DNA of 64,000 nt from contig JAQFVV010006272.1 of assembly GCA_028023455.1 (NCBI GenBank), positions 4,255,127 to 4,319,126 of the forward strand, given 5' to 3'. Source of the DNA: Epiperipatus broadwayi (lineage: Eukaryota; Onychophora; Udeonychophora; Euonychophora; Peripatidae). Position numbers and translations under genes: made by a program. Shown here in pieces: positions 12,075 through 24,184 of this stretch. The notes beneath the pieces were generated by a model. The model was given only the letters and a program-made list of their open reading frames with translations. It was not told the origin of the DNA and made no database searches. Position 1 is the first letter of the stretch; each line of letters begins with the position of its first letter.

Positions 12075-13790
12075 GAAAAAAGTAACATTTATAAGGGATT
12101 TAAATGGACATATTGCAGGAATTAATTGCTATAATAATAGTAATATCCAATTATTACAATCTTATTATCAAAAAATGAATTTAAATAATGGAAACTTTCC
12201 ATATGTATATACAATAATATATCTGGTTTAAATAACTCAAGTTATACAATAGATTGTGCAAGAGTAGATAAGAGAAAATAAATAAAACAATTTAAGTTAA
12301 TAAAGAAAAAAAATCATATTATAGTAATTATACTTTTAACAATAAAGATAGATAAAAATGAGGTGAGAATAATACTACCTAGAGCAAAGATAGAATAGAA
12401 TATGGGTGTAATATAAAAATAAATTGAATAAATATGTTTTTGAAGAATATTTATAAGATTAAATGTAATAAAAAAAATAGAATTTCTAAAATTGTGTAAA
12501 ATGTCAAAAAAAGTTAAATTAAGATTAAATGAGAAAAATATTTAAATAAAAAAAACTTGAATAAATTTTTTGGAGAATATTTATAAAGCTGCAAGAATAG
12601 AAAGTAAAAGATTTTGAAATATATTAAAACTATATAAATGTAATGGAAAGACAAATTACACTATACCACGAAGAAAATAAAGAATTCAATTGTAAAAAAA
12701 TAATACAGATGTTAAATAATTATATAAGAGTACAAAAAAATAGACATAAAAAAAAACTATTGATAATGGAAATATTGATTTTACAAAAAATGAATTCAAC
12801 ATTAAAAAATACTAGAAAATAAAAAGATGAGAAGTAGAGTAATATGCAATTGAAATGTTGATAAATTTGAAAATTAGACTAAAACAGTTATGTTGAGATG
12901 TTTTAATTCATAGGATACAAGTTTCATATAGTTGTTATTGAAAGGTGAGAGTGAAGAGCATAAAAGTATGATCCAACTTAGCATTTGTTTATATGATGGA
13001 TAAAAAATGATTGCAAGAGTGAAATAAAATAACAATAATATAGATGCAGAGAGGGATTAGTTATGATTAGTATATAGATTATAGAGGAGTAGTAATTAAT
13101 TTATTGAGCACACAGAAAGCATATGTAAATACTTTAAACAGGCTTTAACCTGTATTCAATGTGCTTTAAAATTCATAATAATCAAGCATATTTTGCCGAT
13201 AGAGGGAACCTTCCAAACCTCGACACAAGATAGCGACTTTTATAAAGATAAGAGCCTCTATCGGCAAAATATACTTGATTATTACGAATTTTAAAGCGCA
13301 TTGAATACAGGTTAAAGCCTGTTTAAAGTATTTACATATAGATTATAGTTGTTTATAATCACACAAGTAAAAATAATAAGTAAAAAATAAAAATGACTTA
13401 TAAATATAAAGAAGACTTATAGTACCATGAATAAAAATAATTTTGTTAAATATAGAAGTGATTGGAATATTAGCAGTTTTAAATAGGAAATTAAAAAAAA
13501 ATTAAATGAAAATAATTATTGCATTTATCGGTAATATAAAATTACTTAAAGTTAAAAGTAAAGTAGTGTTAAGATAGAAATGTCCTATGTATTCTATATT
13601 GTTTTTATCATATTGAAAAAAATGAAGTTTACATAAAAGGATTAGAAAGGGTTGTAAAAATAATTTAAGTAGCTAATAAGGAATTGTATATTTTATCAAG
13701 TCTTTTCTTTGGTGATAATATATTCTGATTATTTTTGAATACTTGTTCACAGGAGAAAAAAATCCTTTGTAGTAATTAAAAAGATTATTA
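12075..13790 (+). pseudogene. Decayed LINE (endonuclease/RT remnant), plus strand
   Basis: Translation just after the tRNA-like element gives RDLNGHIAG, resembling the GDFNGHIG motif of LINE AP-endonucleases. It is followed about 55 residues later by SSYTIDCA, resembling the SxIDYxL motif. Around 13700 the frame reads LFFGDNIF, which could be a decayed YADD-type reverse transcriptase motif. Stops and frameshifts are frequent, and a hairpin MITE (13121-13339) splits the remnant. The endonuclease part is reasonably convincing and the RT part is weak. A translated search against LINE proteins would decide. Confidence 0.42.
13121..13339. mobile_element. 219-bp hairpin MITE
   Basis: Two arms of 85 bases, nearly perfect complements, start atatgtaaatactttaaaca and end tgtttaaagtatttacatat. 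They enclose a loop of about 50 bases at 13206-13254. The arms include ttttgccgatagagg and its complement. The loop holds aacctcgacacaagatag and ataaagataagag, words that recur in the 62-63.8 kb repeat nest. There is no coding capacity. It lies inside the decayed LINE and is therefore younger than it. Confidence 0.85.
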
Positions 13791-16429
13791 TTTGAGTAAT
13801 TGGAAAATAAAATAAGTAAATGATGTAAAAAAAAGTTGACAAAAAATTAACATCATTTTCAGAAATTGTGTAGAAAATGTTATGGTTACCAGAATTAAAA
13901 TATAAAAATAATGCACTGTATAATTTTTTTAATTGTTATATATTCTGGAGAGAAATTGTAAAGAAATAAAATGACAAGTTTTGATTGCAAATATATGATC
14001 ACTCAATAAATAGAGTTAGGAATAATGATTTTTTATATGAGGAATATAAAAAGCAAATGTTCAATTTCAATTTATGAATAGTAAATAGAATAGTAAAAAT
14101 ACTCTATTTGATAAAATTTTCCAATTATTTTCTGTATTGTTTTATTAATATTTCAAAAACTTAGAATTTTTTATTGAATACTAAACTTCTATATTACTTT
14201 ATTTTTCTTACAGTTTCAACGTTCAAACAAACTAAATAGCAGTTCTGTTGTTGGTTGAAATTGTAAATAAAGTAATATAAAATCGTTATCTTCAAATGGA
14301 TAAGAAATGGATTTTTTAAAGTTTTTGTAATACCTAAAATAGTTTTTAAATAAATTTTATAGAACACAGACACATGATGGATGAGAGTGGCCAAAAATTT
14401 GAGTTGGACTATCTATATAAAGAAGATGTGTTTTGAGAATTCAATAGTAAAGAATTGAACAAGAGGATAATATTATTTTTAAAATGTCAGATATAAAACA
14501 GATGTAAAAAAATTTAAAAAGTTTTAATATATAAGGATAATTGTAAAAAATAAACTTTTTAAAACTTAAACAGAAGCATTGTCAATAAGAAAATAAATTT
14601 ATAAATGAAATAATGCAAAGAAAATATTGAAAATGTTATCTTTTATTATTAAGACATACCTACTTAGAATTTGAAAGGAAGTATATACTGAATTTGGGAG
14701 GAGGGTTGAATAAGTTTAAATTAAGTGACTGAACAGGATAACTGAAATTTGTGCTTTAATATCTGTCTTGGAAAATACTAAAAATTACTTTAAAATTAAA
14801 GTTATTGATTGTATAAAAGTAATGCTACAGAAGCAGGATAGTAAAATAGACTTAAAGTCTGAAGATGAAAAATAGAAAAGGTAATATTTTTGGGGGGTTT
14901 AAATGGCTCAGAAATTAAGCCATGTCTCACCACATTGTTCAGACTAGAGTGGAATATAAAGGGCACTACTTGATGATTAAATGTGATCTTGAAAGGTCAT
15001 ATGAAATTCAGGGTGCAATGTTTTATAAATTGATTTTGTTATGTATACTTAGTATATATTTTATTCCCTTTTTTTATTTAAAAAAATGTCTTAGATTTTA
15101 AAAATCTCAAGATGAATGGATTAGATAAATAAATAATAATAAAATATGGTCATTCTAAACTGATAAATCATAAACAGAAGATAAACATATATAAATGATT
15201 AAACATTTTTAGCTATCCTACTACAGAGCAAAAGTAATTCTATATATCTCTACAGAAAAATAATGTTAAAGATTTACTACAAAATTACCTGGGAATAAAA
15301 ATTTTGTCAGTTTTCTAATTTTGTTTTATCTTATAAATAATGATAGCTAGATACTTATTAGTCAGTTAATAACTTATGATTATCTAGATTTGTTATGATC
15401 CGACCAATTGGAGAAAAATGTTAGGTTATGTTCTTAGCTATTTTAAAATATTTTCAACTTTATTTATATTTGAACCCCATGTTAAAGTATAGCAATTAGT
15501 GCATTTACCAAAACATTATCAAATATTTTATTTAAAAAAATAAAAATTTTCAAGAAAATAAGCTCACTGATAAAATAGAAAAGTGAAAACAAAAATTTGA
15601 AAGTACTTTATAAAGTCATCAATAGTTTTGAGAGTAACAAATAAACCCTAAGATAATTTAATTGTTTGAAAATAATTATTTAAAGATACTGGAAAACTGA
15701 TATAATATTCACATTGCTTTATCTTTACTTTTTAAATTTTGAAAAATAAAAGATGTTTTTTTTTTCATTATGAATCAAAAAATATAGAATTAATTATAAA
15801 ACTTAAGACTTGCTTATAACCAATTTGAAATATAATGGGTTACCATAATAATAATCATCCAAGTTTTATTTGAATAAATGTATACCCTTGAAAATTTTAC
15901 CTGCCTGATTTTATGTTTGTGTACAATATGTTTTAAGTGCAAATAATTTTTAAAAACTCACCATCATTATCTCATTGGTATATTGATGGCTTTCTGAGAT
16001 GAATCAAGTGTTAATTAAGCAAACCATAGACTATTTTTTTAACTTCATGGATTTAACAGTTTTTTATGCAATTCTAATAATTTAAATAAAATTTTTGATG
16101 AGTTTTAAATCTATTTAACATTATTATTATATTTTTCATGCTACTCTTCTAATTTTTCAGACAGGAATTCATGTAGGATATAAAGAATTCCATAATATAA
16201 TAAAAAATATTGGTTTATTTACAACTATAAATGTCTACAAGTATTATGTGATACCATTATTAATTATCAAATGCCTTAATTTTACAATATTTTTTAATTG
16301 AACAGGTGTCCATCTCAATTCCTTCCTTAATATGTAAAATGCATTCAAACACCAATCTACAGTTGCAATACATAGAAACTACAAATCCACACCATTCACC
16401 TTTGAACGACATGACTGACTTACTCTAAT
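13791..16429. other. AT-rich stretch, possible LINE tail
   Basis: No intact gene. The first several hundred bases may be the 3' part of the decayed LINE but cannot be aligned by eye. A slightly more complex patch near 14890-15010 (attaagccatgtctcaccac) is not identified. Confidence 0.45.
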
Positions 16430-18173
16430 CACTATTACATTGACTTCACATTGCTTTTACTATACCCTGGCCTAGGCAAAGGTAGCCTGGGCTTCTTTCT
16501 CTCATATTTATGTAACTGGTCCTCACTCTAATTTATTTTGGATATGATGTATGGCTTTTGACTTTGATTACTATGTCTAACCCTCCCTTTTTCAATGACA
16601 TCATTCATAATGGTTCCTGTCTTTCCCTCAGCTCATAGCATTAATCCCAAGGCCCTCTCTAATTTTGTCAGAAAGTCTTTCTGATTCATGTCCACACCTT
16701 TTAAAAGCTTGGCCACTGGTTCTAAGGCTATCGTATTATCAGTTAACAGCTGCTTGATCCTAAAGACAGATTATGATGAATTGCACAAACAATCTGATTC
16801 TCTGACATATTGCATGGATTTAACATTCTTAGTTTGGCCACCTGCCTTCTAAAGAATCTGTAATAGTTTTCACCCCCATTTGCCTCGTAATTTTCTTGCA
16901 TTACTTGGTATAGGATAATCCAGTGCTCCTCACCCAGAAATCTTTTAACAGGGCTTCTTTATAGCTTTCACACACTTATCAAACATTACAGGGTGGTAAA
17001 TTTACACATCGCCTGTAGATGACTTTATGCAATGGCCAATTTTCTTGGTTTGAACATTTGGTTTATCTGGAAATATTTTTCTAAACTATTAGTATGTTTT
17101 ATTGGGGCATCCCCCAATTTGTTGCCAAAATATTCTGATTTTTAGAAACTGATCTACATTAGACTGACAGAACCTATCTTTCCCTATTTCTAATTTATTC
17201 TCCCAAAGACTGCAATGACTATCATTTTTTTTCTACATCCTGATCACTACATGCCTGACTCATTTGTTTTGCAAATAGTATCCCTAAATACCTCTATTCT
17301 TTTTACTTCTGTTGAACCCCTGATACAGTTTTCTCATTCATCATTATCCTTAAGTCCTTGACTTTTCCTTCTAAATTCATTTATAATTTTATAAACTTCT
17401 GCCATACTTCCTCCATTTTTCCTTTCATACTCACTCACACAGATGTTGACTTTGTCCATCCTGGTTGTCTGCTCCTCTTTAATGGCATTTATTATTTGTC
17501 ATTCAGTCATATAGTGTTCAATCTTGCTGGCTGTCTATTGAAAATCCTCTGTCTTACCATCACTTTCTAATAACAACTCTTTCAGCTCTCTAATTTTGCT
17601 ATCACAGCTTTGTTGCTTTTTGACTACTTCTTGAACCTTTTAGTTGATATCCAGTTGCAGGTCCTTATATTTTTCCTCCAGTTATTACTGCTTGACCTCT
17701 ACTTCTTCCACCCTATTATTGGTGTGTTGATGGAGGTCCTGCGATCTCTTCTTGTTTTTCCTCATTATTTCCTCCAATATTTTAAAGCTTTCTTCCATAC
17801 ATAGTGATGTATCATTATTCATATCATTCATCTGTTGTACCATATTATTTATATTTTGTGATATATGATTTGACATATTTTATATTAGTGTTTTCATCAT
17901 TTCTATCAACCTCTCCTTGTTTTGTTCAAGGTTTTCCTCCTCTGGCTGATTTCTACATGTTGCCATCTCATTTTTCTACCCTTCTGGCTGATTTTTCTCT
18001 GCTGTTTATCCATTTGAGGTGTCATCCTTTTCAATTATATTATGTTCTTGCTCTATTTTTTTGGAATGAAATCTTATTATCATTTATGACAACTTATATG
18101 TTTTTTTTAAGAAAACATTTCCTGTTTTCGAGCTTTTTACATTAGGTGGCAATATTTTTGCTATACTATCCAT
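16430..18173 (-). pseudogene. Decayed retrotransposon gag, coiled-coil type
   Basis: Read on the minus strand, a possible start MDSIAKILPP lies at 18173. It is followed by broken frames, a coiled-coil-like open segment at 17876-17685 (with FKILEEIMRKNKKRSQDL), and then a recognisable gag core. Near 16975-16930 the translation YKEALLKDFW corresponds to YREEILRSFW of the intact gag at 24185-25381. Downstream, ENYEANGGENYYRFFRRQVA and MSENQIVCAIHHNL correspond to EKYGLKPNETITQFYYRQVA and MTEEQIISTIRHNM. Several frameshifts and stops interrupt it. No protease, RT or integrase follows and no LTR pair was found, so this is an old relic of the same gag lineage. Confidence 0.7.
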
Positions 18174-20210
18174 GTTGGTTCAGGCTCTATACATTTGGCT
18201 CCAATTTCTTCTAAACTCAGTCAATGCCTATTCTGTAAATTTATACTATGTATATCAAAATTGAACATGAGGTTACTGTTATGCATCAAAATACGGCAAA
18301 ATAATAAAAATATTAAACTCATAACAAAGGAATTAAAGCTATTCAATTGATGTTTAAATGAGGGAGATCAAACCAAATGTGTTATATTTCCTAATCTCTC
18401 CCTTACCAAACTCTATTGTTATGTGAATTGATATCCTAACATGGACCATGGCATATCTTTGAAAGGTAGAATTTTCCTTGCCTTTATGCACCACTTTCAG
18501 AAAGTGAAAACCCTCTCCAGAAAGAATATACCACCAACAACCAAACATACAAAACAAAGCAAATAAAATATAAAATAAATGTCAGCATGTTAATAAAATT
18601 TTAATAACCTTGGTAAAGTATCATCCCATAGACTTTTACTTAATCAATTCTTTATCTCGGGTCGATAGTGGATTATGATATCATTTGAAAATTTGAATAA
18701 TCTTGTTGGAGATAGAAATAAGATGAAACACTTGCAACTTAATAATTTAAAAGAATAAATATTTATTTTCCCCTAATAAACCTACCACCATTTGTGCACA
18801 TGAATAAAACATATTTTATTAAAATAATCATTATATAAAAGAAAAAAATTAATGAATGACTAATTTAATTTCAATATGAAACTCCCACCTCCTATTTTCA
18901 TCTAAATACCCTTGAATAACATGGTCTGAGTTTCTATTTACACCCACACAGGTTTAGTATTTTGATATGCATATAAATACATAAACAACAAAGAAAACAA
19001 TTTCCAGAAATATAAATTTCCTTTTTCAAAAATAGAGTGGATATGGATATCTGGTGTTAAAAGCACACAAGCAACAAATATATATATATATATATATTGC
19101 CAGGCACACTTCAAGTTGCCAAGCACAAGATGGTATTAGAGGAACTACGGCTTAAAATATGTAACGAAATCATTAGGGGGGTGTCTGTACTATCTGGATA
19201 ACTATAAAATTAAATGTGTTAAAAATAAGTGAGAGAGGTTTGTGTATATATTATATCGTAACACATAAGAATAAAGTCAAATAATTAAAGGTACAAATTA
19301 TAATTCAACATATATAAGCGTATTAGCTATATGCCTATGATAATTTTGTTTTATTGTTTCATTTTTTTGTTTTGAAAATAAATGCAAAGATGTTTATTTG
19401 TAATTTTATTTTATTTTTTTAAAAGTGATTATTTAATGTGACACATTGTAAAAAAAAAAAAAAATGGAAATGTCTAAGTGTTCCAACATGTTTATAATCT
19501 GAAATTGAAGTTTTATTAGATATTTTTCTTTATAAACACATTAAGCGGGGGGGGAGGCGTTGTCCAACCAGATTTAAGAAAAGCCTAACGGCATTTTTTT
19601 GTTTTTTTGATAAACAAAAAAATTCAGAGAAATAGTACATCAAGGCTTGTGAAGAGAGATATCTAGATTACTTAATGAAATGTATTTTAATTTCAAATTT
19701 ATATAATCAGATTGTAAGAAAATGTTTTCTTATATATCGAAATTTTGAATCAATACTTATCAGATAGTAATCTGAGTGAATCTAGAAAATTAATTAGAAG
19801 TAAAATTCCTGACAGATCAATTAGGTGATAGCATAGGAATGTTATATGCATTGTCTAAATTCATTAAGAAAGAAATGTGAAATTACCTAATTAAATGATT
19901 TTTAGAGGGATAACTTAGATAGGGTATGTAATGAGTGGACTATATAAGCTATTCATCAGATGGTTAAGGTGGTTAGTCATTTATTTATTTTTTTGACTAT
20001 GTGTTGAGTCGAGTGTCCAAGGGATTTGTTTTCCCTGAAAAAAATTATTATTAGTGCTGGGAAATTTGTTTCTTACCTGAGAGTTCAGGGAGTCTAAAAA
20101 ATAAGACTACTAGTGTGGTGACTGGGGTGGAAGAACTTGTGTGGCAAAAAGATAGCAAACTCACATAAAATAGCGAATGATTGCCAACCGAGGAAAGAAG
20201 TATATATATA
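18174..20210. other. AT-rich gene-free stretch
   Basis: No supported gene. It contains a (TA)n tract near 19079-19097, an A run near 19450 and a G-run-containing patch near 19545 (aagcggggggggaggcg). The open frames at 18354-18557 and 18938-19126 (minus) have no recognisable features and I treat them as chance. Confidence 0.5.
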
Positions 20211-20927
20211 TGAAAAACAAAACAAGTTTTATATACGTAAAAACCTGCTATCGCTTGTATTAATGATCAATAGATGGAGCTTTACCAAGACCTCCAAACA
20301 AGCGTATTTGTTTACATAAACATCAGTCAATATTCACTGTCTCTTTCATTTTGCTCCACCCTCAGATCAGCTGATTTCAAGCTGATTTGCTCTCGTCAGT
20401 GAAGGATAGGAGTTAGAAACTAGACCTAAATATTAACTCCAAGCATTTATGCAAAACATTTCTATCAGTTTGCAAGCATGAATTTTTTAGACACCTAAAT
20501 GTCTTCAAACTCATCTATTGATCATTAATACAAGTGATAGCAGGTTTTTATGTATATAAAACTTGTTTTGTTTTTCATAAATGTACCTTTAAAGTTTTCT
20601 TGCAATGATATAGATTGCATAAGCTTTGATTATGTGGAGAAACTGAACTGATATCAGACCCACATAGCTATCTAGTTTGATAGACTGAGTTTGAAGACAT
20701 TTAGGTATCTAAAAAATTCAAGCTTGCAAACTGAGAGAAACGTTTTGCATAAACGCTTGGAGTTAATATTTAGGTCTAGTTTATAACTCCTATCCTTCAC
20801 AGATGAGAGCTAATCAGTTTGAAATCAACTGATCTGAGGGTGGAGCAAAATGAAAGAGACAGTGAATATTGACTCTGATGTTTATGTAAACAAATACACT
20901 TGTTTGGAGGTCTTGGTAAAGCTCCAT
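20211..20927. repeat. Nested palindromes, order A-B-A'-spacer-B'
   Basis: Segment A (20211-20275) is inverted as A' (20512-20577), sharing gtattaatgatcaatag. Segment B (20273-20511) is inverted as B' (20686-20927), sharing tgctccaccctcagatcag near 20352 and its complement near 20832. A and B are contiguous on the left, and B and A' are contiguous in the middle, so the strand can fold in two mutually exclusive ways. No ORF of note is present. B' ends exactly where the (TA) tract and the LTR element begin. Confidence 0.8.
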
Positions 20928-20937
20928 ATATATATAT

Positions 20938-23173
20938 TCTACCGTCCCCCTTTCCCTTTGCACCGGCTCCCTATTAAACCGTTCATAAAAGGGATTGTGA
21001 GCTCCAAAACAAACATGATACAGCGTAAAGATTTATTTATTTTTTCTTATATCAATAATTGTTCATTATCAACACAAGAGGGCGCCAGATACGATGATTT
21101 GATTCACAATTTAATTTCTCGCATCACCTTACGTCATATCAAACGATTCTGAAGTCTAATCCCTGCCCATAAGCTCGAACTCCCAGCATGGACCAATAGG
21201 GGTCACCCAGGGTCACGATGGAATTGCCTTCAAGACTATTATTCTGGCAAATGACACAATATTAACCAATGGATAAGAAGATCGGTTGATTAACAGATCG
21301 GTCCAAGCATTGGACGGGATCATTGGTTATTTATAACTAATACGAATGTTCGGTTGAGGCATCATTAGAATAAACAATTAGACGCTTATAATATCATCCC
21401 CCCTTTATCATACAGTCCAATAGAATTATTTATACTAGCTCTATTGACATTTACTTATATTTATTAATAATAGGCCCTCCCAACTCTTAAACCTATGTTA
21501 ACTACATAATAAGTAAACATCGTGACTTACGGCACGATGTTTATGAATGAAATTTAAAAGAAATAAAAACAAAAAAAATATATAAGAAAGACAAATTTAA
21601 AAGTAAAATAATTAATTGCATGAATAAATGCTAATTTTAATAATAATTTCAAAAAAAAATATATTTAATTATAGAAAATGATTTGAGGAATGCTCGACTT
21701 GTTTAAATTAAAAAAAATTTATTGAATATAAAAAAAAAATGAAACATTGATTAATAGCTTTATTTGCACACACATACGCGCATTCTCGCACTCGCACAGA
21801 AAAGAACATATTATGCATAATAAACATGGATGATAAAATATATTTCCTTTTTCTTTTTTTTACATTTTGAAATTAGGTGTGTGTTATAGTTTATCTGCGA
21901 AAGAAAATAATAATTAGGATCAAAGTTCATAACTGGAAAAGTCCTAAGATTTAAATATGAGGAACTATGTAGCATCTGATATTTTTTATTTACGAAAATT
22001 GAGATTAAAATAATAAGATTTAAATATGAGGGATTACGGATCATTTTATATTTGATTTACGAAAGTCGAGTTTAATTAATTATGAGATTGCCTTTTAAGT
22101 TTACGTAAAGAATGAATGGAAGCATTATAAAAAAAAATGTTTACCTAGGATTTTGCTTAGTCTTCTGCTGCTTCTAATTTGGTGAGGGTTCGAACCTGAT
22201 AGATGATGTTTCCATAATACATGGTTATTCATTTCACATAAGTTCAGCGTAGTATGTTTGGACGATTCTTGTATATTAAACGGAACAACGTCCTTAGACT
22301 GATTGGAGCACTATGTTCGGACGGTACTGTTGTTGATCATTCATAGCTGTGGAGATGTTCTGGTGGCGGAGCGTCGGTCAATCACTGAAGGGTTTCCTAG
22401 CCCATCATGACGATCGACGCTCTAAATGTTAATTTCACAGTGATCATATTGGGTAAACCGGATAGCACAAAAAAAAAAAAGAGAAAAGTTCTAGGAGTGT
22501 AAAAAGAAAGAAAGCCTTTTTTTTTTTTTTTTTTTTTAGATTTAGATTCATATTTATATGGGTTGGTTATTATCTGAGGATCGAATCTCCACCCAGAGTT
22601 CAATATTCTTTGAGTTGTCGTTGGGGTCCGTGTCCTACGTAATGTTCACTCAATCCATATGCTTGAGGCAATCTTAGGTTTATGCAATCTCATATTGCAA
22701 TCTCAGTTAGAAAAAATTCATACTTATTCACACCTTTTATGCATACATGTGTGCGTGTTTTAAGAGAACAATTTAACTTACATTAGTTTAAAAGTCGAGC
22801 ATTTAATCTGTCTCAAAATCACTTCTGTAAGCTTTTAACTTTCACTACAGTTATAATTTAAAATAAACCCCTTTTAATTACCCCCACGGCATATACAAGT
22901 AGATATCACTTATTGAGGTTTAAAATGGCATATTAGTAATACTTTATATTTTATTTTTTTAGAGAATATTATTATAGTAGATTATATGAAAGCCTTAAAC
23001 TATTTAATCAGAAATATTAACATTTTATTTTACAATGTATTTTATAACGCATTGAAAGAAAACTACACTTATTTTTTTTATCATAAGTTGAAAGTAAAAA
23101 AAAAAAAATATATAGAGTGTTTACATTGCTCGTGTGTGTGCGTATATACCTGTACCGACTTTGTCTCGGTACA
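20938..23173 (-). repeat. 3' LTR (element on minus strand)
   Basis: Repeated almost base for base at 25875-28102. On the plus strand it begins tctaccgtccccctttccct and ends with the 23-base hairpin tgtaccga-loop-tcggtaca. The open frames inside it (for example 20939-21152 plus and 21811-22044 minus) recur in both LTRs and are not supported as genes. Confidence 0.95.
23151..23173. other. Terminal hairpin of the LTR
   Basis: The eight-base arms tgtaccga and tcggtaca pair perfectly around a 7-base loop at the very edge of the LTR. The same 23 bases sit at 28080-28102. It could be a binding site for the integration machinery or a structured start of U3. The function is inferred only from position. 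Confidence 0.7.
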
Positions 23174-23190
23174 TATCCCCGCGATCCGTC
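23174..23190 (-). other. Candidate polypurine tract
   Basis: On the minus strand, the bases immediately before the 3' LTR read gacggatcgcggggata. This is a weak purine tract in the position where plus-strand priming would occur. A similar string (ggtggattagagggtat) lies at the equivalent place beside the candidate LTR at 41799-43780. Confidence 0.45.
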
Positions 23191-23401
23191 TAAAATTAAA
23201 ATGCGAGGCTTGGCATTTTAATTTTCACAATAAAATTCCTTATTTTTGACCCCGCTTTGTGTGATTTTTAATCATTTATTTTAGCCGACTATCCTACAGT
23301 TCAACTCCCCCTCACATAAAGAAACGAAGTGGCAGGTCATGTGGTCAGGCTCGGATTGACACTTTACATTTGCGAACTAAACTCGAAAAAAAAATCTTTT
23401 T

Positions 23402-23433
<32 letters not shown>

Positions 23434-24184
23434 TTTTTTTTTACGAAGAGCGGGCATGCCATAATTGGAGATATCTTGCCCAGTCTGGTACAGGCACCCC
23501 GGGTGGAAGATTGGCATGGGGATGGACCTTTCCGAAGTCCCGCGATGCAAGGTTACGAACATATAGGCATTCTCTTACGGTCTATCTAATGGAAGGCAGG
23601 AGGATGGTCATTTCCGAAGTCCCCTCTGCAAAATACGACAACATTTATGAGGTAGCGAATAAATCTGAGTTATAGAACAATAAGCATTCAAAATATCCGA
23701 GCTCTGTACCTCCTAGCACAATGGGAAATATTGAGGGAAGGAACAATAATAGCGCACTCTCGCGATCCGGCTTTTCTTTCTTTCTTTAGGCGGCATCCGC
23801 TTCCTTTCTCCGCGTGTTTTCGAGCAACATATATTTTAGTCGAAGGCGGGCGACGTTCTTTTTAATTTAAACTGGCTTTCAGAAATATTAACTTATTTAC
23901 CTCGAATAGTTTTCTTTAGAAGAGTTATGACATTTATTCCTTTTCTCTCTTTAAATTATATTTTTTTTTCTCGTGTTTAGTTTTCTGCGGTCTGCTTTGG
24001 TTTAAAATAATGTTTTATCAACCCCCCTTCCCCCCTTGTTATTGTATGATGCGATGCGATGTGTAAGTCCTTTCCGGTCCGAGGTCATTTTCCTTCAGTT
24101 ACCGTTGTTTATAAAGCGTACTCCGGTAATCGTATTCCTGTGGCAAATCCGTGTTCGTCAACGTGTTTTTAGACTAATTTTTCA
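23191..24184 (-). other. Noncoding region downstream of gag
   Basis: In an autonomous element this is where pol would begin. Here no frame gives a zinc knuckle, protease or RT motif. It contains a long T-rich tract (about 23398-23442), a twice-used word tttccgaagtccc (near 23528 and 23609), and otherwise unique sequence that is more GC-rich than the window average. The short frames across the T tract are low-complexity artefacts. Confidence 0.7.
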
